Notes: generated from the letters alone by a model not told the origin. A stretch of 64,000 nucleotides of DNA from Cloeon dipterum (GCF_949628265.1 NC_088786.1:16120001-16184000), one strand, 5' to 3'. Shown: positions 51,301 through 64,000, counted from the stretch's first letter. Program-made: numbers and translations.

Positions 51301-54300
51301 CTACAATAGGTATAGAGGCAATTATTAAATTTTTGCATTAAATTATAATTTATTTATTTAAAATGCATTATGCCCACATACGTTGGTCCCAAGTCACGTG
51401 CTACTGTCTGTGGAACAATCTGTCTTTGTATGAATGTGAATTCAAACAACACGTAAGACAAATTATTTTCTCAGAATGCTCAACTGACAGACTGATTTAT
51501 CCCTCTGTTCCCAAATTATATATTTGTTGTTTCTTTTTGGATATGGGGATATATCGGGTAAAGTTACCCTGCTGATATGCAATATAATCAAATTTTGAAT
51601 GTAAAACGATCTTCTTGGTGAGCTGCTTCAACAATTTGATTTAATTTAAAATTTGTTTACTTAATGTATGATGCCTACATATAGTGGCGATAAGAATAAC
51701 TTAAATTAGCTAAGAATTTAATTTTCCATGACATTTGCGCTCTATTATGCAAAGTTCTAAATTCCTTCACCAGTTCTTAACATTTAAAAACAATTCTATT
51801 AAAAAACAGAAATACCTATAGCTCACATTTAATATACATAATTAATAATGATATTGATTTTTGTTAAAATTGGACGATGAGGGTTAAAATAAAAATAAAA
51901 TTAATTAAACAATTAATAAAAATGTTATTTATTGAATTCATAATGCAAATCTATCTTGTTTTAACTGTAATTTTCTGTGCATTTCATGTCTAATAAACAA
52001 CGATACACACAGAAATTGTGTTAAACATATTGGTCATTTTATCGCCTACAAATATCATGAGCATAGAAATTTTTTTAAAGAAAAATCTAGAGCTGCAAGC
52101 GACAGTATATAAAGATTTTACCAATTACATGGCTTTATTGTAACAACAAACAAGTACATTCTTCTCAATCTAGGTTAGTGCACACATAGAAATAGCGTGC
52201 AACTTAACACTTTATCTGTTGCACCTGGGTGAAGGAGCAAGATTGAGTTATACTGTCCGCTGTACACGAAAATCGTGCAGGTTGCCTAAGCGTTAAAGCT
52301 CTCCTCGAACGATCACACACGTCTCCAGCTAATCGTCGGAGCAAGAAAGTGCATTGCAGCCTGGAGTCCATTAAAGTTATTGGATTGTGATTTGGAGCGG
52401 CGGCGGCGGCGCAGCACAACTGTGGCGTCGTTTTCGCAGCACAGATATACGCAATCTGCTATTAAAACGGCGTGGCTGCTCCGGAGAGAGCGGGGAATTC
52501 CTTTATGTTATTACAATAACCGCATCTGAGCTCAAAGATTTTCCCTTATTGAATTATCAGCGGCATGTGCGGGCGCGATTGCGTCGGGCGCCGGCCGGGC
52601 CAATGCAAAAGTGGCCGGATTTTTACTGCGAGAACCGCGCTCGCTTCTGCGCGCCGCAACCAGCCATCATTTTTCATTAGCGTCAAATGTTTGCGTCCAA
52701 TATTTGATTTGGATAATGTTTTATTGGCCGCGTCGCAGCCTCTGCCGATGCACATGTGCCAGATCTCTCTCTATCTCTCTCTTGCTACTTTTGGTGATTG
52801 CAGCTTCGCTACACACGAGGGGTGCGCGCAGCCACCGGGGGGAGCGGAAAAAGTAGCTAGGTAATTTAATTACGGGGTGAAATTTAATGCGAGTCTTTTT
52901 CACGACGAGGCCACTTTCGGCGGTAATTATCGCGTGCAAAACACTTTCCCACGCAACAATGACGACTTTAAATTATTATCGCGCGCGCACGCTGCGCAGC
53001 GTCTGCCGCGGCTGAGCAAATATAATTAGGGTAGTTATGACGGTTGCGGGTGGATTTCAGGGCGTCGGCGGAATCTGCTTCAAATCAAGTAAGCGGAGTT
53101 GTTCATTAAATTTTGTACTCGCGCTTGATTAAAAACAGAGCGGCTACATATGAAAATTTTTTTGCACTGCCAGACGCAGAAATTTTGCACTAATTTAATT
53201 GAACAAAAAAATTAAATAAAAATGAAGTTGGTTAGTGAAAAAAATTGTTATGACAAAGATATATGTGTTCGAAAGACTCGGGGAAGGAAGGAAAGTTTCC
53301 ATTCCATCTGTCTTGTTTGGTGACGGTTGCTTCTGCGAATTCCCAAAGTCGCTTGGCAATCAAGTGCGAAACTTGAGATTTCGCTTTTTAGTTGAGTGGC
53401 AGAGCTTTTTAACTGATTATATGAGAGTGTGGCGTGTAAAATAGTGGATGGGCTCTAAAAATGAGGTTTGTACAAGGGGGTGAGTGTTATGTTTATATTT
53501 CCAGAGAGCAGTGGTGGCGGCGGGAGGCCAGGGGGAGGGAGAGTGAAAAGAGCAGCCGAAGAGGAGGGTGGTTTTGTGCATGTACGAGTTTGCATGCGGC
53601 GGTGTATAATCCACTTACATCATCAAACATTCATAAACCATAATCCACTTAGCTCGAGTAATGATTCATAAGTGAAGTTGTGCCTTTGTGTGGCCACCGA
53701 AAGCTAATATCAATAAAGAATGGATTTCCGCGCGTCTTTCCGTTGAACTTTGAAACAAAACGTCCGAATTCCGCCCGTAAAATGTTTAATCAAAACCTTG
53801 CTCTCCGTCTCTCTCGTGAGTATGTTTGGGTGAGCGTGTAGCGAACGCTGTTGATTTGTTATTTTAATTACAAATTCTGCGGTGCCTCGCAACAATAACA
53901 ACAAGCCTGATGTGCCCGCCGCCTGCCTGCTGCCGCGCTCGCTCACTCGCTCGGCTCTCGACGCATCACTAATGTAATTATTAATTTATTAATCTGATTA
54001 CGTCAGCCGATTCATTGTTTGCTGCTGAAATATTCGCAGAGCGGGTGAATCAAATTACCATTAACTGCGGTTTTGCTTGCTCAAAGTGTGCCGAATTCAA
54101 GCTGGCCGACACGCACGACAGCTTGCAAATAGATTTGAGCCTCGGCCGAATTGCAAATTGAACAACGCGAACGCTGTTGATGCTGCGCAAATGTGGTTTT
54201 GATTGGCGAATGTTGCGAGGAAAAATGTTGACAAACTCGGCCGTGATCGCTAATTTGTCGGCGCAGAGCGTGTTTGTCGTACGCGCGTATTTACTCAACA

Positions 54301-57300
54301 AATGGACGCCCGGCAGGAATAATAATTGCCCAGGCAAAACACTTGACCAACAAAGTGAAGCAAATGAAAACGAAAAGGGTCGAGATGTTATTGCTCTGCA
54401 GTGTTTGCATTCTAATTAATAGTGCGTGGCCAGCAAGCAAGCCCTTTCAGTTTGCTTTGCCATTAGGTGCGGCCCGAAAATACAAGCCGACGCGAAAAAT
54501 TATTCCTCCAGCCGTGTTTTTTTTCGTGTCTTGTGCGAAATGTCTCAGGAAGAGAGAGAAAATTGCAACCGGCAACAACATCGGACGCCGCACTCTCTGA
54601 TTTTTGTCTCCGGCGGCAGCACTTCTTTGATTTCATTTTCTCGGGTTGCTTTCTTTTTCCGTTCTTTTCTCGGGTTCGAGATGCGTGAGGATAAGAAGGC
54701 GAGTGCGTCCCTCTTCTCTCCGTCTCCGTCGGTAGGTGCTGGATTGATCGACGCTCTCCGGCAATAGGACCGAATTACTTGCCGCCAAGGAAGAATAATA
54801 TTTGGACTGTGGATTGAGGGCTCGAGCTATTCAATCTGCAAACACAGCTGCAATCTAAATTTCGCATTGCTTTACTTTTTCCATCATCCCATCGGAACAC
54901 TCGGGCCCTCCTCAATCACACTCGAAAACAATTATTCCCAGTCGTGGAGTGTGACGCAAGTCGCGCCGGAATGGCGGCAATATTCGAGAGAGCAAAAGCA
55001 GCGAGAGAGGCAACGGCATTAGCAGATTTGCCGTAAAACACGCGCGCAGAACTCGCCGAGCTTTTTATCGCCCGGCACAAGTCACACAAACAACACTTAA
55101 GTAGAAATCTTTAAAGCCCTGCCCGTGCAGCTTCAAAGGCTGCGGCGCTGGATAATAAAAGGAAAGGGAGGCGCGGCATTCGCACGGGAAATGAAATTTA
55201 AAATTTAATCTGTCATGAATTACAATGCCGAGTGTGAAAAAATGCAATCCTCAGCGAAGACGGCGAGCCGGCAGCCTTCTCCTGCTCCTCCTCCTCGCCT
55301 CTCATTCCCTGACTCGCTGGCAGTTTAATATCCACAAGGAGTTTTTTTATACATATAATTTGTCATGTCACGTACTTAAGCTGTAAAAATCTTCATGCAG
55401 TGGAGAAATTACTCGGCGAGCTTTCTCTTTAATTAACATTTTTCTCGTGTAATCCTCACGCTGCCGAGCGGCGCGGCCCCTCGCCAAGTTTGCTCTTTTA
55501 TTCTCATCCGCACCGCCCTCTTATCTCCCCTGCACTCTTTTCCGAGGGCGCCAACGAGTTGAGTCGAGTTGAGATGGGAGAGAAAAAGCATAGAACGCGT
55601 TAAGTGTTGGGTTAGCAATAATTGAATTCGCCGCTGCCGCTTCTTTCCTCGCCGAGAGTAAGGGATGAGGCCCTCATTTCCCTGCCGCTTGTCCGGCAGT
55701 TTCAGCAGATATAAATAATAACTCCCCCGTTTTAAAGTATTATCAGCGTGGACTTTGTACTTCAAACGCAATATTTTTACCCTTTGGTCGTTAATACTTA
55801 GAGTGCAGCGCTGAAAATCAGAAAGAATCTAGCGGAGGAGCGGAAATTCTGCGCCGAGAGTAATTAAAATTCTTGGAGAAATCCACTCAGCGCGTGAAGA
55901 GGCAGTTGTTGATGCAAATTATCCAGGCGCGCGCGTATTAATTACCAACTAATTAGTAATTTATCTTTTAGTCAACCCCGCCGCCAAGATCTAAAGGGTT
56001 GAGTTTCAGACACGTTCGCGCGGCGGAGGGAAGGAGCGCTAGGCGTCGGAAGACGCGCTGCCACTGCCGCCGCCGCCGTTACTTTTGCCGACGTTGATTA
56101 ATCTGCCTTGTCGGTGTTATTAATACCAGAGCTTGGGAGGCCACTTATTGCCGGCTGGCTACATTACCGGCTATGAATTATGCACAAATTAGCAGGCAGC
56201 AGCCGAGGCCGCGTAGAGCAGAGCCAGCCACTCCTGCAGACTTGCTTTACCGGTGGAGAGGGGGCTGCTTGATTGCTAACAAGATGAAGGAGCGCTATCA
56301 TGTTCAGCAACAATAAAAATCCAAAGCAAACTCGGTATCAATTACAGGCCGGCCGCAACTTGTGCAAATAGCATTAGGCGGGTGCCACGCGGTGGTAAAT
56401 TTGAGAGGCCAAAATCCCTCGTCGCGTGACCGCAGAGAGAGCGCGTGAGTGACAAACTTTTCCCTCCGTCTCCTTTCGCAAAGCTCGGGCCTCGCGTGAT
56501 CGCGTGTAATCTGCATTTATTGTGTTTGTGTGCGTCGCATGTGCAAATATCAGCCGCCGGCAGATGCCTTCCTGTTGCTCACGACCCCATCAAAAATTCA
56601 TCCGGGCTTGACAAAGCGTTAGACGAGGAAGATTATATCATTTCCGACTAGGCTATTTGCTGGGCACGTCTGTCCAGCGGGCTGCATAGCTCGGCCTTCT
56701 GACGCAACTGGGCTGCTCGCCCACCAGGGATTATGCCGCGCGGCTGCTCTACGATTGGACCGCACATTCTTATTTAATTATGCAGCCGTCAAACACCGCT
56801 CGGCAAGGTTTCACTGAGATGGGCCAAAAAAGAAAGCTTGGGAGTTGAAGATTTTAATGATTTTCAAGTAAAAATTGAAAAGTCTAATTGGCTTTTTGAT
56901 TTACTATATTACTTATGAGCATGCTTCAACTGCAGGTTTAAAATAAGAACTCCTGAATTTTGGCAGCTAACGAGACTTCTCCTTCAGGGGTTCGTCCTGA
57001 GCTAGCACTGAGATTTAATTTTCCACCCTCTGTTAAAATACCTTCGGTTTATTACAAATCAGTCATTTGCGGTTCAAAGTTGTGAGGGATTATAATTTGT
57101 GAAATTTATTGTTTTTGCAGACTCTCCTCATGATGTTTTTTCACGGACTTCTTTTTTGTATTTATAATTACCATTTTTACTTCAATTCATGTTATCGACA
57201 AAAAGTAAATAATGACATTTTTAAGTACTCGTTAGCTTTAAATATTTCCTCGTTTTGTTAATTTCAAGTAAAAATGTAAGAGTACATTCTTCCCGTTAAA

Positions 57301-60300
57301 AACAGCATCTATATGAAATTTGTTTATCGAGTTTTTTTTACTAAATTCGTGGTATGTATATGTAAAGGAGAAGTAAATATTATAATATAGCAATCAAATT
57401 AATTAAATATATGTATGTTTTGGGGTAGCTTACGTACGTGTCTCCCTAATCTGTAAAATCACTCTTGTCCATATTTTGGATTCGCCCCATCCCTAAGGGA
57501 CTGCCACGCCCTTGCTGGCTCCAGCTAATTTAGGCCTCGCTCGTCAAACGCAGTAAAATGAATCAAACTTGATGTGAACGTTGCAAAATCCACGTGCTCG
57601 CGATTATGTGCTTGAAATCGGGGTAAATCGATAATTTTAGGTTGCACGCACGATTGCGGTGCAAAATTACACATTGGAATTGAGCAAACAATAAACTTCA
57701 CCAGTCGCGCTGAGTTAATATTTACCATGCCGCCAGCCTATTTCAACAAACGGCTCAGTCAGAGACGTAATATTATAGCGTGCGCGGTTGGATTTAATTG
57801 ACCTTTTTAAATTAAAACAATATTGACAGTGAAATGTGTGTCAGCAGCACGCCGAGAGGGACGTAATCCATTCATCAATCTTGTCTGCTGGACTTACGGA
57901 TCGAATTTCATCAATGTAAAGCAAGCAGCCCCGAATAACTGGCCGGTTCAATCTCGAATTCTCCTACCTGTGTGAATGTAGGTGTGCTTTTTCATGTCCG
58001 ACTTCTGGTGGAAACGCTTCCCGCAGTACTGGCAGGGGTAGGGCCGCGTGTCCGAGTGGATCAGCAGGTGTGTGGACAGCGTGGACGACCGCTTGAACGT
58101 CTTTCCGCATTGCTTGCACTCGAAAATCTTCTCCACGCTGTGCACAGCCCTACAACAAGACCTAAATTTTCAGGTAAATCCGCATTCAACAAAGCTGGCA
58201 AACAAAAAATACAAGTGCGGTTGAGGTGCGAGACTGGTGCCGTGAAATTTTAACAACCGCACGCGCAAAATATATTTATAAGGGTTGACCGCTGGCCGGC
58301 TGGCGCGAGAGGGCGTGCAGGCAGGTTTGAAATGAAAAAGCAGCACAAATATCAGTTGCAGACAGTATTAGAGATGATATGAAAGTGTCCCTGGTGGATT
58401 GCGCTCGGCGCTGTTTCACACACACTGCGTGTAAAAGGGGTGTAGGCGCGTTGCATATTTAAAGGCGCCGCATCTCGAGGGACAATGCGAGCGCGTGTGT
58501 GCTGCCCGAAACATCAGGCCAAGTAACAACTCTGACCATCAAATCTCTCGGACCTAACTGTAAACATACACACACACACCCGCCAGCGGCAGCATTTGCG
58601 ATGCCTTTTCACTTTTTACTTGACGCACACTCGGCGGCCCTCTTGACAGCCCCTTTCCGCCTCCTCTCCGATGCCTGCGTGCGCTTTTTATGCTAATTTG
58701 CCTCGACTGCCTCACTTGCACGCGGCCGGGTACAGTCTGCTTTTGAATTTAATTATTATCTTGCAATTTGTTAATTGTCAAAATGAATAATTTGGAGTGA
58801 ACTCGATGGTAAATTTGAATATTATGTAATGAGTCTTTTTATAACTAACAAATTCTGATCTGATCTGATTTAAAAAAATCGTGTTTTAAAATTGAAACAA
58901 ATAAATCACAAATGTTTCTCACTCATGCTGCATGTTTAAAAAAACGCAAAAAAATTGTCCAGTTGTACACTGTTGGTTTCGAATGAATAAATGTATCTAA
59001 AATGAAAATTATGGCTTTGCTCTGTGTGTATATCTTCACATTTAGCCGCCCATCCTGGATTGACTCAAACTTTGCCATGGTGTTATTATTTCAGTTTATT
59101 TTTAATAAATGCCCCGTGTTTAAAAAAACTAGTTAGAAAATTTATGGTTTAAGTAATATAATAAATAAAATTTCATAAAAACACAGGTACTTTCTTTATT
59201 CATGTGAGGAAGGATGTTAGTCGAGATCAATATAATTAATGTGCTATTTATTTATTTATTTAAATATGATTACACTTCCTTGTGCAGCAATTTTTCAATT
59301 CAAATCTATGCTCGAACTTTTAAAAATCACACTTAGTTTTATTGCAATAATTTTGAGTTCATCTATTTGAATTTAAGTTTTCTTTAAATGCATATACATG
59401 AGTAAAATTTGCATCTGTTCCAAAGGTTTTTCGTCAAGTCAATTGCTTCTCTACCCTTTCCTTGAATTTCTCACGAGACGCCCATTTAGGCAGCATAAAT
59501 TTTACACCGGGCGTCCCAAATCGCAATTGCTTGCTTAAAAATAGATGCGGCGATAAATATTAAATCAGCCGCGTTGAAAAATGCTGCAGTATTCATGACG
59601 GTGGGCAAATAATACAGTGCCACTGACAGCAGGGTGAAAACCCACATGCCTCGCAATCTCATTGTGCTGAGCAGGATTGGTGTCAACCTTTCATGCAGCT
59701 TTTCCAAACACGGAACGCCACAAATTTCTGCTTGAATATTTGAGCAGGCGTGTGTGCACTGGAATGAGCTTCAGCTTTCAGTTCTAGTTTATTTTCGGAA
59801 TGCCGAGCACGAACGGCGAAATTCAACACGGCTTTCCGCGTGGAAAGCTTTTGAAAGATACGAGCAGCAATTGGAAATTACTTTACACCGTGACAGAATT
59901 ATTTGATATCTCTACGTCAGCGCCGCATGATAAAATTTTCAGTCGGAAATAATTTTGATTTAAATTTATGGAGGGGCTGGGTTGCCGCAGGTCGGAAGGG
60001 CAACCCACAAGTGAGTCATCAGGAGCGGAGTTGTTTTGCGCGTGTCACGTAGCTCGAGCAGAAAGGCAAGACACTTGACATACAAATCGCCTGCTTACCT
60101 GTGCTGGCTGAGGCTGATCTCGTGTCCAAACGTCTTGTTGCATAACTCGCAGGCGAAGGGCCGCTTGCCGTTGTGGGAGCGGCGGGCGTGCACCTCGAGG
60201 CCGTGCGGCGTCGAGAACATCTTCTCGCACTTGATGCACGAATACACGTCCCCCAGGGGCCCGACGGGCCGCAGCAGCCCCGACGCCGACTCTTGCGCTT

Positions 60301-60954
60301 TGGACGCGCCTGACATGCCCGGCCCGTTGGCCATTGCGGCGGCCGCGGCGGCCACGGCAGCGTGCTGCATCGCGTGGTGGAAGTGGTGCCGCAGCCGGAA
60401 TAGCTCCTCGTGGTAGGGGGCGGCCGCCCCCGCCTCCGGGGGCGAGTTGGACGACGCTGTCGAGTTTGGCGAGGCCGTCGAGTTGGGCGACGTGACGGCC
60501 GGCTGCGAGGCGGCCGCGGCCGCCGCCGCCAGGCTGAAGTAGAGCGAGCCGAAGTGCGGCGGGGCCTGGCCGCCCCCGCCGTCCCGCTCGTAGAGGCCCA
60601 GGCCCAGCAGGGGGAAGTGCCGCGGGATGAACTGCTCTTTCAGGTCCAATCCAGGGTAGAAAAAGGGCCGAGCCACATCGGGCAGCACCCTGCGCGCGGG
60701 GTCGGGCCGGCTCAGAAGGGCGCTCACGCTGAACGTCTCCGAGTGCTTGGCCGCCGGTTGTACCGCGTTGGGCTTCGAGTCCGGCGTGTCCCGGCCACCG
60801 AGCCACACGCGGGTTTTGTTGCTGTTGGTGGTGCTGCTTGAGTCGGCTTTGTTCGTCGGGGGAGGTGGAGATGGCGACGACGGTTTCTCTTCCTCAAACG
60901 GTGAAGGGTTCTTCCGCGAGTCCACCAAGCGACTCACTCCAAAGGTAATGCGAT
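47372..60954 (-). CDS. sens-2: Gfi1/Senseless-family six-zinc-finger transcription factor, 5' partial
   Basis: Nuclear DNA-binding repressor/activator of the Gfi1/Senseless family, which acts in sensory-organ, neural or endocrine cell fate. Exons seen are 60954-60099, 58149-57968 and 47556-47372, joined in phases 2 and 1; at least 406 residues. The first visible exon opens after an acceptor (GTTTCAG) in phase 1 with [13 protein letters not shown] and has no in-frame ATG. The start, and probably the SNAG repressor motif, therefore lie on an unseen upstream exon. This exon has Pro/Ser-rich sequence, poly-Ala tracts and His-rich [14 protein letters not shown]. Six C2H2 fingers follow: [80 protein letters not shown] and [20 protein letters not shown]. 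The long intron splits the Gly codon of the TGEKP linker between fingers 4 and 5. Fingers 3-6 are near-identical to Gfi1 and Senseless. The sens-2 symbol is tentative: six fingers fit Gfi1/Sens-2 better than four-finger Senseless. Confidence 0.95.
48319..48365 (+). repeat. (GA)n microsatellite
   Basis: GA repeat with one GC interruption. It lies in the large intron and is a potential GAGA-factor platform. Confidence 0.96.
49363..49411. repeat. GC-rich inverted repeat (18-bp stem, 13-nt loop)
   Basis: The arm GAGCGAGCGGGCGGGCGA at 49363-49380 is the perfect reverse complement of 49394-49411. It lies inside the large zinc-finger intron. Confidence 0.9.
50559..50588 (+). repeat. GGC/AGC trinucleotide repeat
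   Basis: About four GGC units followed by about six AGC units, within the large intron. It lies in an open frame, but no coding context is recognised. Confidence 0.9.
58150..60098 (-). other. 1.9-kb intron of the zinc-finger gene
   Basis: Donor CAGCACAG|GTAAGC, acceptor CTTGTTGTAG|GGCTG, between fingers 2 and 3. GC-rich near both ends, AT-rich at 58740-59400. No nested gene is seen. Confidence 0.85.
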
Positions 60955-61873
60955 CTGAAACGATATAATTTAGGATATTATAAATATTATTATCCTATTA
61001 TATTTAAGTTGAAACAGGCTTTCATTTAAAATTGCCAGTAATTTTTAAGCCTTGTTGTAACATTTTTAAAACTATAAATATGGTAGACATCACAAAAATT
61101 AATAAATGTAATGTCTGCCTTTGTCAAAACTACTTCATTTTTTAAATTATTATTAAAATTTATTTTTAATTATTCATGTATCATTGAGTTATTTTGTTAT
61201 ATACAGACAAAATGTATATTTTGTAGCTGATATTTTAACTATAAATTTTGCACTTTCAACAATGATTATCCAATTGAAAAATTAATTTACAAGTTGTTCT
61301 TAAAATATTTTTCTGAAATAAAGACATTGCTTAAGAGCAAAGGAAGGCAAAATACAATAACTTGAAAGTTAAAGCTATGAAAATTTGGCAGTATTGCACT
61401 TTTTAATGATTACGATGCAACCTTTTCTCTTTGATTTTCAGGGGTGAAGGAGTGTGAAATACTTAATACTTGTCTGGAATTACAATGCTCATTACTCTAT
61501 GCGATGCGCGCTTCCCGATTTAGACACAGACAGCAGAGCGTGGCGGATCGGAAGAGAGGGAGGCGATGTAGCGGAATCGCCGCACTCAGGGGTGTTGCGC
61601 GCGCGTTGACGAGTCATTGTTGTGTTCATTATTGCTTTCGCTCGCTAGCTCAAAACTATCAATCACGCCTAAGCCCAACTTGGGAAACAAAACACGTGTG
61701 CCGTGGAAACAGCAAATCTGCCGGCAATGACGCTCCAACACAATTATTGTTCCACGCCGCCGTCGTCGTTTTGTTTGTGCTCGCGCGTTTCATGCTGTGT
61801 CGACGTTCCGACCACCATGGTTGACACTGCACAATGCTAATGAGAGGTTGTGGCGCCAGCCGAGCAAATGTGT

Positions 61874-61899
61874 GCCGAGAGGAACATGTTCCTCTCGGC
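61874..61899. repeat. 26-bp perfect palindrome
   Basis: The half-arm GCCGAGAGGAACA (61874-61886) is followed without spacer by its exact reverse complement (61887-61899). The centre GAACATGTTC fits the p53-family half-site pattern RRRCWWGYYY. Confidence 0.95.
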
Positions 61900-63796
61900 G
61901 CTGTGCAACTAAATCGCTAAGTGCTTGAGTCTTTATTCACTGTGTTTTTTTAAATACTGCAGTTGTTTCCAACAAATCTAAAAGTTTTTGTATCAGTCAT
62001 GATAAATTCAAAAATGTTTTGGGATTCGATAATTTTATTTTTTTTAGTTTTTGGTTGTGTTAGTCAAATTGTCAAGTAAAAACTATTTAAAGCAAATCAC
62101 TCAAGATCTCAAGCTTGTTTTGTAAACCACTACATATTTAATCACGTCGGAATGAAATATAAAATTTCCCACACTGCTGTAGCTGATTTTGGAAGCAAAA
62201 CAAAATTATAAAAATTGCCCTCTTTAAATGAGAAGCACGTATGCCTGCGAAACCCATTTCTTATTGTTTGACCTTGGAAGAAATAATTTTAAACTCGATT
62301 TTACATAGAAAAAATAGGCATTATCTTTTGATAACCTTAAAATGGATATTAAAAATAAATTATCTTGCTTTGTGGATTGTTTACTATACACCGAGGAAGC
62401 TGTCTTCTAATTTTAACTTGAAAATTATATTAATTAAAGTCTAACCCAATAAAGCTAATGTGAAGCTACAATTATTCCTCTCAATTAAACTCAATGCTTC
62501 GAAATTTCAAGTCCAAATGCAAATTTTCTTAAATATATTCGAAATGGTAATTTTCATAATGCAATGACATAATTCTCATAACCATTAAGAAAGAGAAAGA
62601 TGGCCAAAAAGATTGAGGAAACAAAATTTACGGGAATATTAGTTATAAAATTTGGTCAATGAACTTAAAAATTCTAGAAAAACCTGCCTGCAATTTGTAT
62701 CAAACTTTACAACCTTTTGGGTTCAAGAAACGAAAAAAATTTATCAAGTCGCTAACCTAAATTCGCCAGCGGAGAATGAGCAGAGCAAATTGTTCATTTT
62801 GCGCAAAGCGAGTACCTTTCTCTCATATTTTTAGCAACGAGGGGCAATAATTTTGTCGAGATATGAGTTCCTCCGCCGATTTTAATTAATCTGCCGACGG
62901 CAGAGTGCTCGTTCGCTCGTTATTAAATTATTTTACAGCCTCTCGCTCACTCGCTCGGGCGTAAAGCATAGGCAGTTAAAAATTTTTCGCCGACACTACC
63001 TAAAACCTTGGCGAATTATCACCGACAAGGCGCGCTAATAACCCAATCTTATCGGAGGCAATAATAAGAGGGGCAAATAAACCGGTAAAAGTGTAATTTA
63101 CGACGGTATCGTAAAATATTCTTCAATTTTCATCATCATCGTCATGACGAGAGCCTCTTTGCATATGCACGCCGCTCTGATGGGGTATTATGACAGGCTG
63201 GCAGTAAAAATAAATCAATTTCGGGCGTGATGAGCGCACAATAGAGGCGAGAAGCGCGCCGCCGCCGCCGCCGTGGCTTCCGCCCCAATGAATATATTAC
63301 GCGCCGGCCAATTTGATATCCGTAAATTACAAGTTCATCTTCTCCTCTTCCTCCTCCGTATTTATCACCGAGTTTAATTATTGCCATGAGAGGGTGAAAA
63401 AATATATTATGAACTCGAGCGGATTCGCAGTCATGCTTGCGTGCCTCATAGGGGTGTGAAATTCGGGGGTCGAACATCTGCTCGGCAAGGGGTCGCATGA
63501 ATCCGAATGAGTCGAGGGCATATGTTGCTCTTTCGCAGGCCGGACTCTCGGCTTCTCTTTTCTCAATGGCTTAATTGCCCGGCAATTTTTATTGCCGGGG
63601 AATTTTACTGTTTGTTGCATCCACGCACCGAGTGAGAGAGCTGATAGCGCGCACCAGATGATAATTTCCCGAATTTATAAGGACATATCATAATGTTTAT
63701 ACTATTTACCGAAACCCCTGCTATAATGTTTGTCGACTGAGCGCCAGGATTAGAGCTTGATCGCGGATATAGCACACACAAGACACCGCGCAATTT

Positions 63797-63819
63797 ACAC
63801 ACACACACACACACACACA
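63797..63819 (+). repeat. (CA)n microsatellite
   Basis: About eleven CA units. Confidence 0.96.
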
Positions 63820-64000
63820 TACGAAGGCAGGAGATAAAAAAGTTGGCCGAGTGATTTATGCCAGTTAAATGTTATCAGGACCACAATATAAACCACGTCA
63901 CTGTTCAATACCGAGAGGTAATCCAATATTAAATCCCAGTCACAATAAAATACCAAGCTGAGAAATCCTTGTGCCACTCCTCGTGCCGAGAGATTATTTT

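Larger units (their letters stand above)
47557..57967 (-). other. 10.4-kb intron of the zinc-finger gene
   Basis: Donor CACACAG|GTAGGA, acceptor GTGATTTCAG|GCGAG. It holds GC-rich patches at about 48050-49420, 50180-51130, 52250-53100 and 53470-56760, with GAGA/CTCT runs. Between them are AT-rich stretches (47590-47950, 49430-50160, 51200-52200 and 56850-57470). I find no nested gene. The patches are candidate enhancers by position only. Confidence 0.7.
60955..64000. other. Upstream intron/5' region of the zinc-finger gene
   Basis: AT-rich DNA with GC-rich patches at about 61490-61920 and 62840-63640. I looked for a minus-strand exon with an ATG, a SNAG-like start and a phase-1 donor and did not find one, so the start exon probably lies beyond 64000. 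Confidence 0.55.

Noticed and set aside
60410-60841. 143-residue plus-strand and 253-residue alternative minus-strand frames
   Set aside because: Shadows of the GC-rich Ala/Pro-coding exon of the zinc-finger gene.
60937-60937. Start codon of the zinc-finger protein
   Set aside because: The codon is GTG inside an exon that begins after a splice acceptor; it is not a credible eukaryotic start.

Overview
The window is animal nuclear DNA, almost certainly from an insect. It holds spliced genes with many introns of about 58 to 65 nt, a TATA-driven alanine/tyrosine-rich cuticular protein gene, and orthologues of HINT1, TM9SF4, NOL11 and the Gfi1/Senseless zinc-finger family. The order cannot be fixed by reading alone. 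No bacterial, plasmid, CRISPR, rRNA or tRNA features were seen. All gene models were spliced by hand from donor/acceptor sites and reading phase.

Layout. 1-1.7 kb has no recognised gene. 1.7-5.5 kb is a tandem duplication of about 2 kb. The first unit carries an intact three-exon cuticular protein gene on the minus strand. The second carries a broken copy whose promoter, exon 1 and start of exon 2 have been inverted. 5.5-10.7 kb has no recognised gene. 10.7-13.6 kb is a 343-residue class A GPCR (plus strand) of the myosuppressin/DMSR/sex-peptide-receptor type. 14.0-14.7 kb is HINT1 (minus) and 15.8-18.6 kb is TM9SF4 (plus); these two are head-to-head, each with a 5'UTR intron. 18.9-21.2 kb is NOL11 (minus), tail-to-tail with TM9SF4. 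These five compact genes are a peptide receptor, a nucleotide hydrolase, a Golgi/endosome membrane protein, a ribosome-biogenesis factor and a cuticle gene. Apart from shared promoter and 3' regions, nothing suggests they work together.

21.3-46.8 kb is a gene-poor block in which GC-rich islands full of GAGA/CTCT runs and TAATTA-type motifs alternate with AT-rich DNA. From 47.4 kb to the right edge lies a Gfi1/Senseless-type transcription factor gene (minus strand) with six C2H2 fingers split over three exons by introns of 10.4 and 1.9 kb. Its 5' coding exon is not in the window. The gene-poor block and the long introns look like the regulatory landscape of this developmental gene.

Most interesting points: (1) an in-frame open extension of 75 codons after the TAG stop of the zinc-finger gene, with frame-specific GC3 bias by hand count, suggesting stop-codon readthrough; (2) the inverted half cuticle gene, which keeps a TATA-like box, a splice site and a 41-residue secreted open frame; (3) a 26-bp perfect palindrome at 61874-61899 and an 18-bp GC-rich hairpin at 49363-49411; (4) two frame-compatible donors in the GPCR third intracellular loop. 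I did not find a clear new multi-gene system.
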